From positions 988 to 15,809 of the forward strand of contig PMBQ01000396.1 of NCBI GenBank assembly GCA_003152955.1: DNA of 14,822 nucleotides, in the 5' to 3' direction. Every line of letters begins with the position of its first letter. Position 1 is the first letter of the stretch. Below the pieces are notes generated by a model. The model saw only the letters and a program-made list of their open reading frames with translations, was not told where the DNA came from and searched no databases. Positions 1 to 6,949 of this stretch are shown piece after piece. The DNA is from Candidatus Bathyarchaeota archaeon (lineage in GTDB: Archaea; Thermoproteota; Bathyarchaeia; 40CM-2-53-6; FEN-987). The position numbers and the translations under genes are program-made.

Positions 1-720
1 CTCTCGTCCGTCACTTACTGATTCGAGGTACATGCAGACGATCTTTGTTCCAGGATCCTGCAGGAGGTACGCGAGATAATCCACCTCGTTCAGGTCGGTC
101 TTGTTGCCCATGCTGACCGCCTTATTCACTCCCACGCCGGCTGTGCTAAGTAGATCCAAATATGTCACCGAAACTCCACCACTCTGCGATATGACCGACG
201 CCGGACCAAGTCTCGCGGTGGTCGGGGAAATGGACGCAAATGGTAGACACAGTCCAATCTCCTGATTGACAACGCTGATGCAGTTCGGCCCCACAAAACG
301 CATTCCCCAACGCCCAGCAATCTCCAGAAGCCTCTGCTCCAACTCTCGCCCCTCCTCAGAGAACTCGCTGAAACCCCCAGACTCGATGACAACGCTTCGA
401 ATGCCCTTTCGAGCGCAAGATTCCATCAAATCTGGCACTGTGGCTGCTGGGGTGAGGATCACCGCCAAATCCAACCCGTCAGGTATATCGTCCAGTGAGG
501 ACGCTATTGGAATGCCCTGAACAATCCCTTTCGTTCTTCCGACCGCGAACACTTTGCCCTTGTAACCAAAATTGTGTAGGTTATCAATTATCATGCACGC
601 TAGGTTTTCCGGTCGTTCCGAGACGCCGATGATAACGACACTGTTAGGGTAGAAAATTCGTTGGAGCGATTCATTGGCTTCCGTCGGAGAGCACCATTCC
701 GTGGCGGCTGCCGAGTTCAC
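1..720 (-). CDS. Acyl-CoA/acetyl-CoA synthetase (ADP-forming), N-terminal part, truncated by window edge
   Basis: The 240 visible residues are the N-terminal part of an NDP-forming acyl-CoA synthetase, which converts acyl-CoA + ADP + Pi to acid + CoA + ATP in the cytoplasm. A CoA-binding Rossmann domain (about residues 20-120) begins with YPNSVVIIGVSERP. It is followed by GPNC (144-147), SQSGG (178-182), an SMGNKTDLNEVD stretch and YLESVSDGR near the edge, all in the family order. The phosphorylated His, expected in a downstream SHTGS-like motif, lies outside the window, so activity and whether the beta part is fused cannot be judged. The start is GTG at 720: an in-frame TAG lies just upstream and the next ATG would remove the first beta strand. 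It lies 57 bp after the zinc-ribbon gene on the same strand, so it is probably the last visible gene of that operon. Confidence 0.9.
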   Translation of the reverse strand, partial: MNSAAATEWCSPTEANESLQRIFYPNSVVIIGVSERPENLACMIIDNLHNFGYKGKVFAVGRTKGIVQGIPIASSLDDIPDGLDLAVILTPAATVPDLMESCARKGIRSVVIESGGFSEFSEEGRELEQRLLEIAGRWGMRFVGPNCISVVNQEIGLCLPFASISPTTARLGPASVISQSGGVSVTYLDLLSTAGVGVNKAVSMGNKTDLNEVDYLAYLLQDPGTKIVCMYLESVSDGRE

Positions 721-777
721 TCCCGCATGAGAGCTCTAGATACTTCTAGGTGTGCACGGGCTTTGCCAGTTTGGGGC

Positions 778-1476
778 TTAGGTTCTTCCGAAATCGCCCA
801 TCGTGCTGCCGAGGCCTATGCCTCCGGCTCCTAAGGCGAAGCCCTTCCCCGCCTTCCATTCGGCGTGGTCCATCGCTATGACGTAGGCTACAATGACGTA
901 AGGTGAGATCTCTTCACTCGTTACATCAATTCCATAAGCGTCTCGGAGGCTGACCCATTTCTTGTGTACCTGTGCGATCTCAGAGCCAGATGGAGATCGA
1001 ACTGAGAAGTCATGCTCGGTAATGTTCCCCTTGATTCTTCCAATCTCGTTACCCGAGCTGTCTTCGAGCCACCATTCCGAACCCAGCAGCTTCATGACTT
1101 TCTTCTTGACGATGCCAACGAGGCCTTGCAGGTCGTAAATTTCGAATGTTGGTCGAACCGCCAGCACCTTGCCACGCATCTCGCCGACTCTCGTGCCGTC
1201 AGGTGTTTCAAACCAAAATTGCGGTCCCCAGCTAACAATCTTTCTTTTCCCATACGCTAGGAGGTTTCCGTTGCGATCCTTAATCCCGAAAGTGTCGCGC
1301 ATGGCCGCGATCTTCTGTTCGATAATGTACTCTTTACCCGAGAATACCGACTGACCAGACGGCGATGTGGCTGTTGATGGTGTCATAGGCTTTTGAACTG
1401 AATCGAGCTTCGCTCCGCAGTTTGTGCAGAACTTTGCTTCCACATCAACCGGTTTACCGCAAGAAGGACATTCCAA
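778..1476 (-). CDS. Zinc-ribbon protein fused to a LURP-one-related (tubby-like) domain
   Basis: A 232-residue protein. An N-terminal zinc ribbon (C3-x2-C6 and C17-x2-C20) is joined by a Ser/Thr/Pro linker (about 25-45) to a LURP-one-related domain (about 45-205). That domain shows the repeated beta-strand pattern of the family: an IIEQKI start, FGIKDRNG, a W-rich FWFETPDG repeat, LEDSSGNEIG, and the closing VIVAYVIAMDH helix. The domain has the Tubby/scramblase fold; its biochemical role is unknown. The tail is Gly-rich (GAGGIGLGST). The start is TTG at 1476: an in-frame TAA lies about 30 bp upstream, no ATG or GTG is available, and GGAG (complement at 1488-1491) sits 11 nt before it. It lies 33 bp after the carboxypeptidase stop, suggesting co-transcription. 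Domain call is confident, function unknown. Confidence 0.8.
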   Translation of the reverse strand: MECPSCGKPVDVEAKFCTNCGAKLDSVQKPMTPSTATSPSGQSVFSGKEYIIEQKIAAMRDTFGIKDRNGNLLAYGKRKIVSWGPQFWFETPDGTRVGEMRGKVLAVRPTFEIYDLQGLVGIVKKKVMKLLGSEWWLEDSSGNEIGRIKGNITEHDFSVRSPSGSEIAQVHKKWVSLRDAYGIDVTSEEISPYVIVAYVIAMDHAEWKAGKGFALGAGGIGLGSTMGDFGRT

Positions 1477-1487
1477 CCAAGAAGCAA

Positions 1488-1491
1488 CTCC
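1488..1491 (-). promoter_or_regulatory. Shine-Dalgarno-like GGAG for the TTG start at 1476
   Basis: On the minus strand GGAG lies 11 nt before TTG. It supports internal translation initiation within the operon, since no ATG or GTG start exists between the preceding in-frame stop and the first zinc-ribbon Cys. Confidence 0.4.
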
Positions 1492-1509
1492 GATGCTGCG
1501 TTAGTTCCT

Positions 1510-2991
1510 CTAGGTGAGATACTTATGTTCTAGGTATTTGATGAATGGTTCGGGGTTGTACGCATCTCCGAACAGTTTTCTCTGCAGCTCCTTAGGTGAG
1601 TATGTTGATCCCCACCTGTGTATGTGCTCCTTGAGCCACGTCTTGACTGTGCTCAGCTCCCCATCCGCCACCACACTGTCTAGGTCCATGTCCTTCAGGA
1701 TCTGTTGAAGTAGCATTCCGGATATGATATTGCCCAGCGAGTACGTTGGGAAGTAGCCGAGATCTCCGCCACTCCAATGAATATCCTGCAAGACACCCTC
1801 CCCATCATCCTTAGGCCTTACACCAACATACTCCTCCATCCGGTCGCTCCAAAATGATGGAAGCTCTGAAACTGCCACGTCCCCGCCTACCAGTCTCTTC
1901 TCTGTCTCGTATCGAAGGACTATGTGGAAATTGTAGGTGAGCTCATCTGCTGCGACCCTGATGGGGCTGGGCCTTACGAGATTGAAGTACTCGTACACAT
2001 CTTCCTCTGAATAACCTGACACGAATGGAAGGTTCTTCTTCAAGATTGGATAGACCAGTTTCACGAACGCTCTGCTTCTCCCGATCACGTTCTCCCAAAA
2101 CCTAGATTGTGATTCGTGAACTGCTAAGGATGTTACTCTGGCTAGAGGCGTATACTCGAACGCTGGATCGATCTGTAACTCATACAACGCATGCCCACAT
2201 TCATGCACAAGCGAGAACATGGTTTCCCTGAAGTCCGCACCCTCATATCGAGTGGTCACTCGGACATCTTCAATCGCGATTCCAGTCGTGAAGGGATGAG
2301 TGGAAACATCCATCCGGAACGTTTTGTCAGGCATGCCCAGTATTTTGAGAACTTCCGCATTAACCAATTTCATGGCTTCTTCATCGTACCTAATTTGTTC
2401 CAACGGGTGCTTCGGCAGGAATTTTCCTTCAGCCAAAACCTGACTCAGAATCCGTTTCAAGTTTGGAATTAATTGCGAAAATGCCTTGTCGACGTCGGCG
2501 ACCGTGAGCTCCTCTTCGTATTTGTTCAGCAGTGCATTGTACGGATGCCCCTGGTAGCCTAATTTCGCAGCTTCCTGTTTCTTCAGATCCACGATCTTCT
2601 CTAACCACGGCTTGAACAACGTAAACTCCGATTTCTTCCTAGCATTTCGCCAGGCGACTGTGGCTTCTTTGCTCGTTCTCTCCAAATCCTCAAGCAGTTT
2701 GGGCGGTATCTTCGTATAGTAATCCACATCTCTCTTTGCGACACGCAGAACCCCCTTCTCATAATCACTCAACCCGGCAAGTTCTTCGGCCTTCGAGAGA
2801 AGACCCGCCGCCTCAACTATTCGCTCCTGCTTAATCAAGGCCAGTTGCGCTAGAGCGTAACCTCTTGGCTTCGAAGCGTCAACGGGCATGTATGTTTCAA
2901 CATCCCAGTTGAGGAGTGCTGAGGCGTGGTCAAGTCCCCAGACCGGCTTGTATTTTTCAAGAACTTGCTGAATCAACGGATTACTTGACAT
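1510..2991 (-). CDS. Thermostable carboxypeptidase Taq, peptidase family M32
   Basis: A full-length 493-residue M32 metallocarboxypeptidase, which removes C-terminal amino acids from peptides in the cytoplasm using a single metal ion. The zinc motif HECGH is at 263-267 (metal ligands His263 and His267, general base Glu264), and the third ligand is Glu293 within HESQSRFWEN. Other family signatures are THPFTTGI (231-238), RPSPIRVAADELTYNFH (339-355) and GYFPTYSLGN (411-420). The mostly helical N-terminus and the length near 500 residues match the family. The start is ATG at 2991; a TATA-like box centred about 27 nt upstream and no Shine-Dalgarno site suggest a leaderless mRNA. It is probably the first gene of a three-gene minus-strand operon, and may feed free amino acids to fermentation. 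Confidence 0.96.
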   Translation of the reverse strand: MSSNPLIQQVLEKYKPVWGLDHASALLNWDVETYMPVDASKPRGYALAQLALIKQERIVEAAGLLSKAEELAGLSDYEKGVLRVAKRDVDYYTKIPPKLLEDLERTSKEATVAWRNARKKSEFTLFKPWLEKIVDLKKQEAAKLGYQGHPYNALLNKYEEELTVADVDKAFSQLIPNLKRILSQVLAEGKFLPKHPLEQIRYDEEAMKLVNAEVLKILGMPDKTFRMDVSTHPFTTGIAIEDVRVTTRYEGADFRETMFSLVHECGHALYELQIDPAFEYTPLARVTSLAVHESQSRFWENVIGRSRAFVKLVYPILKKNLPFVSGYSEEDVYEYFNLVRPSPIRVAADELTYNFHIVLRYETEKRLVGGDVAVSELPSFWSDRMEEYVGVRPKDDGEGVLQDIHWSGGDLGYFPTYSLGNIISGMLLQQILKDMDLDSVVADGELSTVKTWLKEHIHRWGSTYSPKELQRKLFGDAYNPEPFIKYLEHKYLT

Positions 2992-3012
2992 GGCTTCGAC
3001 GCAGCCCTCGGT

Positions 3013-3024
3013 CAGTATATAATT
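3013..3024 (-). promoter_or_regulatory. Archaeal TATA box for the carboxypeptidase operon
   Basis: Minus-strand AATTATATACTG is centred about 27 nt upstream of the ATG at 2991. This spacing puts the predicted transcription start at or next to the start codon, the leaderless pattern common in archaea. Seen by eye; no transcript data. Confidence 0.55.
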
Positions 3025-3142
3025 GTTCGGGCTTTGCCTGTAAGAAGAAGCTCAGGTCGACAACGTTGATCACATTGCTTGTCATCCAGTCGGGGTAGGA
3101 TCCGGGCTATTTGACCACTAGTTCGCTCAGTTGTGTTATGAT

Positions 3143-3547
3143 TTATTCCAAATCAGGTTCTTTGCCCGGGTCCTCTGAAATCCACTTGTAGCGGACCACG
3201 CCTACTTCATCCAGAATGAATACTGATCTCGTGGCCAGTGTAGCCAGCCAGACCAGCAAAGTTCTCGTGAGATAGATCATACTTCTGGATTACATCTCTC
3301 TTGTAATCGCTCAGGATGAGGAACGGGAGCGCGTGTGTTTCGGAGAAGGCCTTGTTGGTGAAGGGGTCGTTCACGTCTATGCCGACGACCTGCGCTCCAA
3401 GATCCATTAGGGGTTGCGTTGCATCGCGGAACCCGCACATCTCCTTTGTGCAGACCGAAGTGAAGGCGCCCGGGAAGAATGCTAGCATAGTCAAGGCCGA
3501 CGTGGAGGCGGAAACACCAGTGGCAGTTTGAACATAGCCGCTAGCAT
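3143..3547 (-). pseudogene. Peroxiredoxin (AhpC/TSA, BCP/AhpE-like) with frameshift(s)
   Basis: A thiol peroxidase gene interrupted in this sequence. The central frame reads LAFFPGAFTSVCTKEMCGFRD, with the PxxxTxxC peroxidatic-Cys motif of peroxiredoxins. It continues through VVGIDVNDPF to FAGLAGYT, then hits a premature stop. Near 3238-3241 the reading moves by two bases into TLATRSVFILDEVGVVRYKW..., ending with TAA at 3143-3145, exactly the expected C-terminus. Restoring one lost dinucleotide in a short AC repeat (ACACAC to ACAC) would rejoin the frames. The N-terminus is also doubtful: the central frame has no ATG upstream (only TTG at 3494), while ATG at 3547 in another frame reads MLAAMFKLP, resembling a peroxiredoxin start but needing a second shift. 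It is either a decaying gene or assembly indels. The family call is firm, the N-terminal boundary is not. Confidence 0.75.
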
Positions 3548-3627
3548 TCCGTTGCAGCTTGTTCAGTTCAAGGAAGCAATGCTTTTAGCCCGCTCGAAGC
3601 GTAACGCGTGATTCGAATGACCTGCAT

Positions 3628-3804
3628 ATGCCGAAAGTAACTGTGAATGCTAACGAGAACGGACCGTGCCTTGTTATGGTTGGCGAAACTGTTTCGACCG
3701 CTCTCTGTAGATGTGGTCAATCACAGAACAAACCGTTCTGCGACGGAGCACATCAAAAGGCCAACTTCCGCGCTCCAGCAGCAGTAGTCAAAATCATAGA
3801 ATGA
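3628..3804 (+). CDS. CDGSH-type iron-sulfur domain protein, 58 residues
   Basis: A small protein carrying the 2Fe-2S CDGSH (mitoNEET-type) motif: CRCGQSQNKPFCDGAH (residues 27-42), matching C-x-C-x2-S-x3-P-x-C-D-G-A-H. Three Cys and one His would hold the cluster. In this family the cluster is redox-active or transferable; the exact role in archaea is unknown. The N-terminus is a short beta segment (MPKVTVNANENGPCLVM) and the tail (RAPAAVVKIIE) is typical of stand-alone single-CDGSH proteins. The start is ATG at 3628, with no clear Shine-Dalgarno site. A T-rich element (CTTTTAG) about 42 nt upstream may serve as a TATA box. It is divergent from the disrupted peroxiredoxin and may share its promoter region, hinting at a redox theme. 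Confidence 0.88.
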   Translation: MPKVTVNANENGPCLVMVGETVSTALCRCGQSQNKPFCDGAHQKANFRAPAAVVKIIE

Positions 3805-4017
3805 GTTTGGGCGACTGGTCATCGGAAACATGTTTTTGATTTCCGACTCAGTCACGGCATAGTATCCCATGAGCCATTCTATCCTAATGATATATGCCGG
3901 TCATTGTGGTTTTGCCAAGAACGATTCCGCTTTCACGGTTTTGAATGTCGTCGACGGTTGTTTCGATGCCGTCGCCAACGCGATAACGTGAAGATGCATG
4001 GCCTGGTAGACGCGTGA

Positions 4018-4029
4018 AACATTAATATA
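4018..4029 (+). promoter_or_regulatory. TATA-like box ACATTAATATAC
   Basis: An AT-rich TATA-like element just before the gene at 4034. Its centre is only about 10 nt from that ATG, too close for transcription to start upstream of it, but about 40 nt from the next in-frame ATG at 4064. This argues for the shorter protein. Confidence 0.4.
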
Positions 4030-4033
4030 CCAT

Positions 4034-4774
4034 ATGTGGAACATCAATATATCTGATCCCGATATGTCTTTCTCACTCGAACCACACCACGTTCACTCAA
4101 ACATACATTCGAATGCGTTGCTTACTCTCCATCAACGCGCTCGAATCATAATTGGAACAATAACCGGAAATGTCTCCGCATCCAACGTTCTCAAAGAAGC
4201 CTTGTGCGCAACGCGCGATCTGAGAATTAGACAAATACTCCTCGCTCTGGGACCAACATCACCCCTTTCGCTGGGCACGCGTCACCAGAAAATCATCTGG
4301 GCAACATTTCTCGACGCCGCGGATGTTCAGAACGGAAGTGATCCAGTAGTCATCGCTCCAACTCATCTCACTGACCTGAGCATAAACTTCGAGAAGATGG
4401 CTGACAAAAGTTCAGTCAGGCTTCTGCTAGGCGACTTCCTCGATAGCACACTTTCAGCTTCAAGTGAATCGGCAGTCTTTCCGTTTCTATCCAGGCTTCT
4501 CACGAGGATTCGGGAAAGCAAGCAAACCGCATTCTTTCTTGTAACTGAAGACATGCATGATGTGAAGAAGATAGCGATGGTGAAGCGCTTCGCTGATGTT
4601 GTGATCGAGTACAGGCGTATAGAAGGCGGTGCTGAGCATGGCGTCGAGACACGTATCCTTGACTACGGACGTGATTACTACAGCGACTGGCAGCGAACCG
4701 GAAATCCGGAGAGGGACTACGAAGATCGACCATTGCTTCCACAATGGAGCAAGGAAATTGGGGTCCGCTCATAA
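4034..4774 (+). CDS. DUF835/KaiC-like RecA-fold protein without Walker A
   Basis: A 246-residue soluble protein with no signal peptide. Residues about 38-195 resemble the DUF835/KaiC-like fold of archaeal signalling proteins. They show an initial hydrophobic strand (ARIIIGTITG), KIIWATFLD (like the WL-containing strand of DUF835), PTHLTDLSINFEKM before the strand SSVRLLLGDFLDSTL, then an amphipathic helix and FADVVIEYRR, as at the end of KaiC-type domains. No GxxxxGK[ST] is seen, so nucleotide binding is doubtful. The C-terminus (RDYYSDWQRTGNPERDYEDRP) is charged and probably disordered. ATG at 4064 (MSFSLEPHH) fits the TATA box at 4018-4029 better than ATG at 4034. Family assignment is from pattern only; a KaiC/GvpD-like relative is the main alternative. 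Confidence 0.55.
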   Translation: MWNINISDPDMSFSLEPHHVHSNIHSNALLTLHQRARIIIGTITGNVSASNVLKEALCATRDLRIRQILLALGPTSPLSLGTRHQKIIWATFLDAADVQNGSDPVVIAPTHLTDLSINFEKMADKSSVRLLLGDFLDSTLSASSESAVFPFLSRLLTRIRESKQTAFFLVTEDMHDVKKIAMVKRFADVVIEYRRIEGGAEHGVETRILDYGRDYYSDWQRTGNPERDYEDRPLLPQWSKEIGVRS

Positions 4775-4937
4775 TCAAGTCCTACAAGTGCACTAGACCC
4801 AATCCTGTGAAAGATCAACTGGGTCGATCGTCAGTCTGCTAAGTCTTATTGAATCCTGTTGATGCCCGGGATTTTTCAACGAATCCCAGTCAGGTGCCTC
4901 TGTGTTGTTGCTGGTCTGACTCACACGAGACGACGGG

Positions 4938-5321
4938 TCAAGGTGTCCCGGCGACAGGTGTTGATGTTCCTTTCTCAGTTGGCTGCGCGCTGCTCTTGAC
5001 ACTTTTGTCAGCAATCTCTTTGGCAATCTCACCTTTCGTCTTTCCTTCAGTGCTTATGCCAAGGCTCTTCGCAGCGACCAGGATCGGATCCTGGGGAGAT
5101 TGAGTTGGTTGAGTGGTTTGGGTAGGTTGCGTGACTGATGGGCTAGTATCTGGATTGAGGAGAGAGCTTGGATCCGCCAGTGATGTGGCCTGTTTGTACG
5201 CCTTGTCAAACTCCCTTTTTGCCTGGCCAAACGACCTCGCCATCTCGGGAAGTTTCTGTGGGCCCCACAGGAAAATGACGGCTAGAACTGCAACTATTGC
5301 AATCGCTTCGTATCCAACCAT
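4938..5321 (-). CDS. tatA: Sec-independent translocase subunit TatA/TatE
   Basis: A twin-arginine translocase pore subunit at the cytoplasmic membrane, exporting folded proteins. From ATG at 5321 it has the canonical plan: Glu5 in a short N-terminus, a membrane helix (about 4-19), a WGP hinge (19-21) in place of the usual FGP/FGT, then an amphipathic helix KLPEMARSFGQAKREFDKAY (23-42). An unusual tail follows: a Thr/Gln/Pro-rich linker (about 60-77), a second short helical module DPILVAAKSLGISTEGKTKG (78-97) with a charged extension, and a disordered Pro/Thr end. An in-frame TTG at 5342 would add seven residues, but the spacing to the hinge and GGGG about 10 nt upstream favour 5321. No TatC is in the window, so it stands alone here. 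Confidence 0.88.
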   Translation of the reverse strand: MVGYEAIAIVAVLAVIFLWGPQKLPEMARSFGQAKREFDKAYKQATSLADPSSLLNPDTSPSVTQPTQTTQPTQSPQDPILVAAKSLGISTEGKTKGEIAKEIADKSVKSSAQPTEKGTSTPVAGTP

Positions 5322-5359
5322 TGCAAACGTTCCCCACAGCAAAGCCGCCCATCATCGCC

Positions 5360-5371
5360 CGATAAAAATAC
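5360..5371 (-). promoter_or_regulatory. TATA-like box for tatA
   Basis: Minus-strand GTATTTTTATCG is centred about 44 nt upstream of the ATG at 5321. The predicted transcription start near 5340 leaves a short leader that contains GGGG before the ATG. Confidence 0.4.
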
Positions 5372-5665
5372 ACTGTCCTGTACCGTGAACTGATTTTCAA
5401 TCTTGGCCCTCGCTATTTTGTCGCACAAGATTGATGAGGTGCTTCCAGAAACAAGAAACAGGATATTCAAAGACGAGTGATACTTGCCTTCGAACTTGTA
5501 GCTGTGCCTCTGGCGCCGTCGGAACCTTGATGGCAAGGGGCATAGAACCTCAGAGCGTTCTCTCCCATTATGTCTCTGGTATTCATAGCGTCCTCTATGG
5601 TTCTTCCATGGGAATGTCTCGACGCTTGCTCCGAAAAAACGGTCCACTCACCGGTAGTTGCAGAC

Positions 5666-5815
5666 ATGTCCTAGTTTCTCAAACTACTTGATGATGCCCG
5701 CGCACTTAACCGCCAGAACTACCCACTGCCATTCGCACATGAAGCACTTGTCGCCTGCGAGAAGTCCGGCCAGCAGCACGAACCGCCCGAGGGCTACTAC
5801 GTCGTTGTGAGATGA
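5666..5815 (+). pseudogene. Possible small gene with an internal TAG (codon 3)
   Basis: ATG-TCC-TAG is followed by 46 open codons that read like real protein: FLKLLDDARALN, YPLPFAHEALVACEKSG, and the end PPEGYYVVVR before TGA at 5813-5815. No start codon follows the TAG early enough to give the open part. A substitution or sequencing error at 5672-5674 would restore a 49-residue protein; read-through or pyrrolysine is possible but nothing here supports it. I do not recognise the family. It may equally be chance, since 46 open codons are not rare at balanced base composition. Confidence 0.3.
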
Positions 5816-5883
5816 TGCGCTTCAGAGAATAGGAATATTCCTACTGGACCATGATGCAGTCGCCCTCACGCTTATACGGAACG

Positions 5884-5890
5884 TTTTATC
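5884..5890 (+). promoter_or_regulatory. TATA-like box for the surface-protein gene
   Basis: TTTTATC is centred about 26 nt before ATG 5913 with no Shine-Dalgarno site, predicting a leaderless transcript. A second AT-rich element (CTTATAC, about 5871-5877) lies further upstream. Confidence 0.45.
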
Positions 5891-5912
5891 CAGATGATTT
5901 TCGGATTAGCTC

Positions 5913-6848
5913 ATGTGGCCTTTTATGAGAATTGGAGCTGTGGTTTTTCTTTCAATTGTTGTGTTATCATTTGGAGGAGCAGTAGCAATCTTGCCAACGT
6001 ATGCGACCGCTACGATTACTTTGACATTGAATCCACCGAACCCCACGTACGGTGATCTTGTTGAATTTCAAGGAACGATAACGCCTAAGGCGGGCATTTC
6101 GCAAGAGGTCGCTGTCAACCTCTACCGTAGTTCTGGTTGCAATATCTCACAATACTTGTTTAATATTGAGGGATCAACGGAACGCACAGGTAGCTCCTTC
6201 AGTATTGGCATGAGGCTTGGCGTAGCCTATCTCGTATACGTTGGTCCAGGCACGTACTCCGCATTCGCTTACATTAGCAACAGTCCGAACATATCCTCTG
6301 GTTGCATGAACTTCACAGTGTCCGCGCCTGTTGTGACTTCAACCACGAGTTCGATGACTCGAAGTAGTCAGTCCGTAACGATGACCGTTACCGTGATAAC
6401 AACTGTTACGAGCCTCACAATGTCTTCAACAGAATCTGGTTTGAGTGCTGTCACAAAAACATATCTTCAGATTTCAAGCAACTCTACAATATCGAATCTG
6501 CAGTTTGATTCTCAGAAGAAACTGATTAACTTCACAGCCAGCGGCCCCAGCGGTACCATTGGTTCGACTACTATAGTATTCGTGAAGAGTCTCATTAATG
6601 GTGTTCCAGTTGTGTTGATCGATAACGGGCACACCCCACCCATCTCAATTCTTCTCACGAACAATTCAACCCATTACTCTCTTACGGTAACATATCCACA
6701 TAGCACACATTCAGTCACGATCGGAGGTTCCAGCAGCATCCCAGAATTTCCAGTAGGCCTACCTGTCTTGCTCATCTTCACGCTCATTGCATGTGGATTA
6801 ATCGCTCGCAGCACCACTAGGAAGAGACCAGTCACTCGAACGCACTAG
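5913..6848 (+). CDS. Secreted cell-surface protein with PEF-type C-terminal membrane anchor
   Basis: A 311-residue exported protein. It has a Sec signal peptide (about 1-33: positive start, then GAVVFLSIVVLSFGGAVA). A beta-sandwich-like domain (about 34-138) starts ITLTLNPPNPTYGDLVEFQG and carries two Cys (76, 131) that could pair. A Ser/Thr-rich stalk follows (about 140-183), likely O-glycosylated. A second domain (about 185-270) is of a type often seen next to PEF tails in archaeal surface proteins, with NSTISNLQFDSQKKLINFTA, GPSGTIG and NSTHYSLTVTYPHSTHSV. The end is IPEFP (276-280), a membrane helix (about 281-298) and a basic tail RKR, the architecture of archaeosortase/PEF-CTERM-like anchors. 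Several NxS/T sequons (77, 126, 133, 190, 206, 251) suggest N-glycosylation. The ligand or function is unknown. Confidence 0.75.
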   Translation: MWPFMRIGAVVFLSIVVLSFGGAVAILPTYATATITLTLNPPNPTYGDLVEFQGTITPKAGISQEVAVNLYRSSGCNISQYLFNIEGSTERTGSSFSIGMRLGVAYLVYVGPGTYSAFAYISNSPNISSGCMNFTVSAPVVTSTTSSMTRSSQSVTMTVTVITTVTSLTMSSTESGLSAVTKTYLQISSNSTISNLQFDSQKKLINFTASGPSGTIGSTTIVFVKSLINGVPVVLIDNGHTPPISILLTNNSTHYSLTVTYPHSTHSVTIGGSSSIPEFPVGLPVLLIFTLIACGLIARSTTRKRPVTRTH

Positions 6849-6949
6849 GGCCTCAACGGCAAAATGACAATCATATGAGGTCTGGATTCCATTTTGTGCT
6901 AACAGCATTCTGGATGTTCCAAAGATCGATCTGTCATGAGTTCTTCAGA

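Larger units (their letters stand above)
5322..5912. other. Long gap between tatA and the surface protein; two doubtful reading frames
   Basis: Apart from promoter elements at its ends I find no secure gene here. On the minus strand a 66-codon frame runs from ATG at 5667 to a stop at 5467; its middle (TRDIMGENALRFYAP) resembles the C-terminal end of amidohydrolases (ILGENAARLYG-like), but the rest fits no family I know. On the plus strand, 5675-5815 is open and protein-like (see the entry at 5666). The two frames begin at the same palindrome, GACATGTC (5663-5670), in opposite directions. A decayed gene is possible. Confidence 0.3.

Noticed and set aside
165..520. Reading frames on both strands inside the acyl-CoA synthetase
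   Set aside because: They overlap a frame with clear family motifs and have no recognisable protein features of their own.
3893..4020. Minus-strand open stretch reading YRVGDGIETTVDDIQNRESG and onward, ending at a stop near 3893
   Set aside because: Protein-like in style but without any in-frame ATG, GTG or TTG start after the upstream stop; too short to support as a gene.
5294..5691. 117-residue minus and 86-residue plus frames around the tatA promoter
   Set aside because: Low-complexity, Arg/Ser-rich translations without motifs; the first overlaps the tatA start and TATA box.
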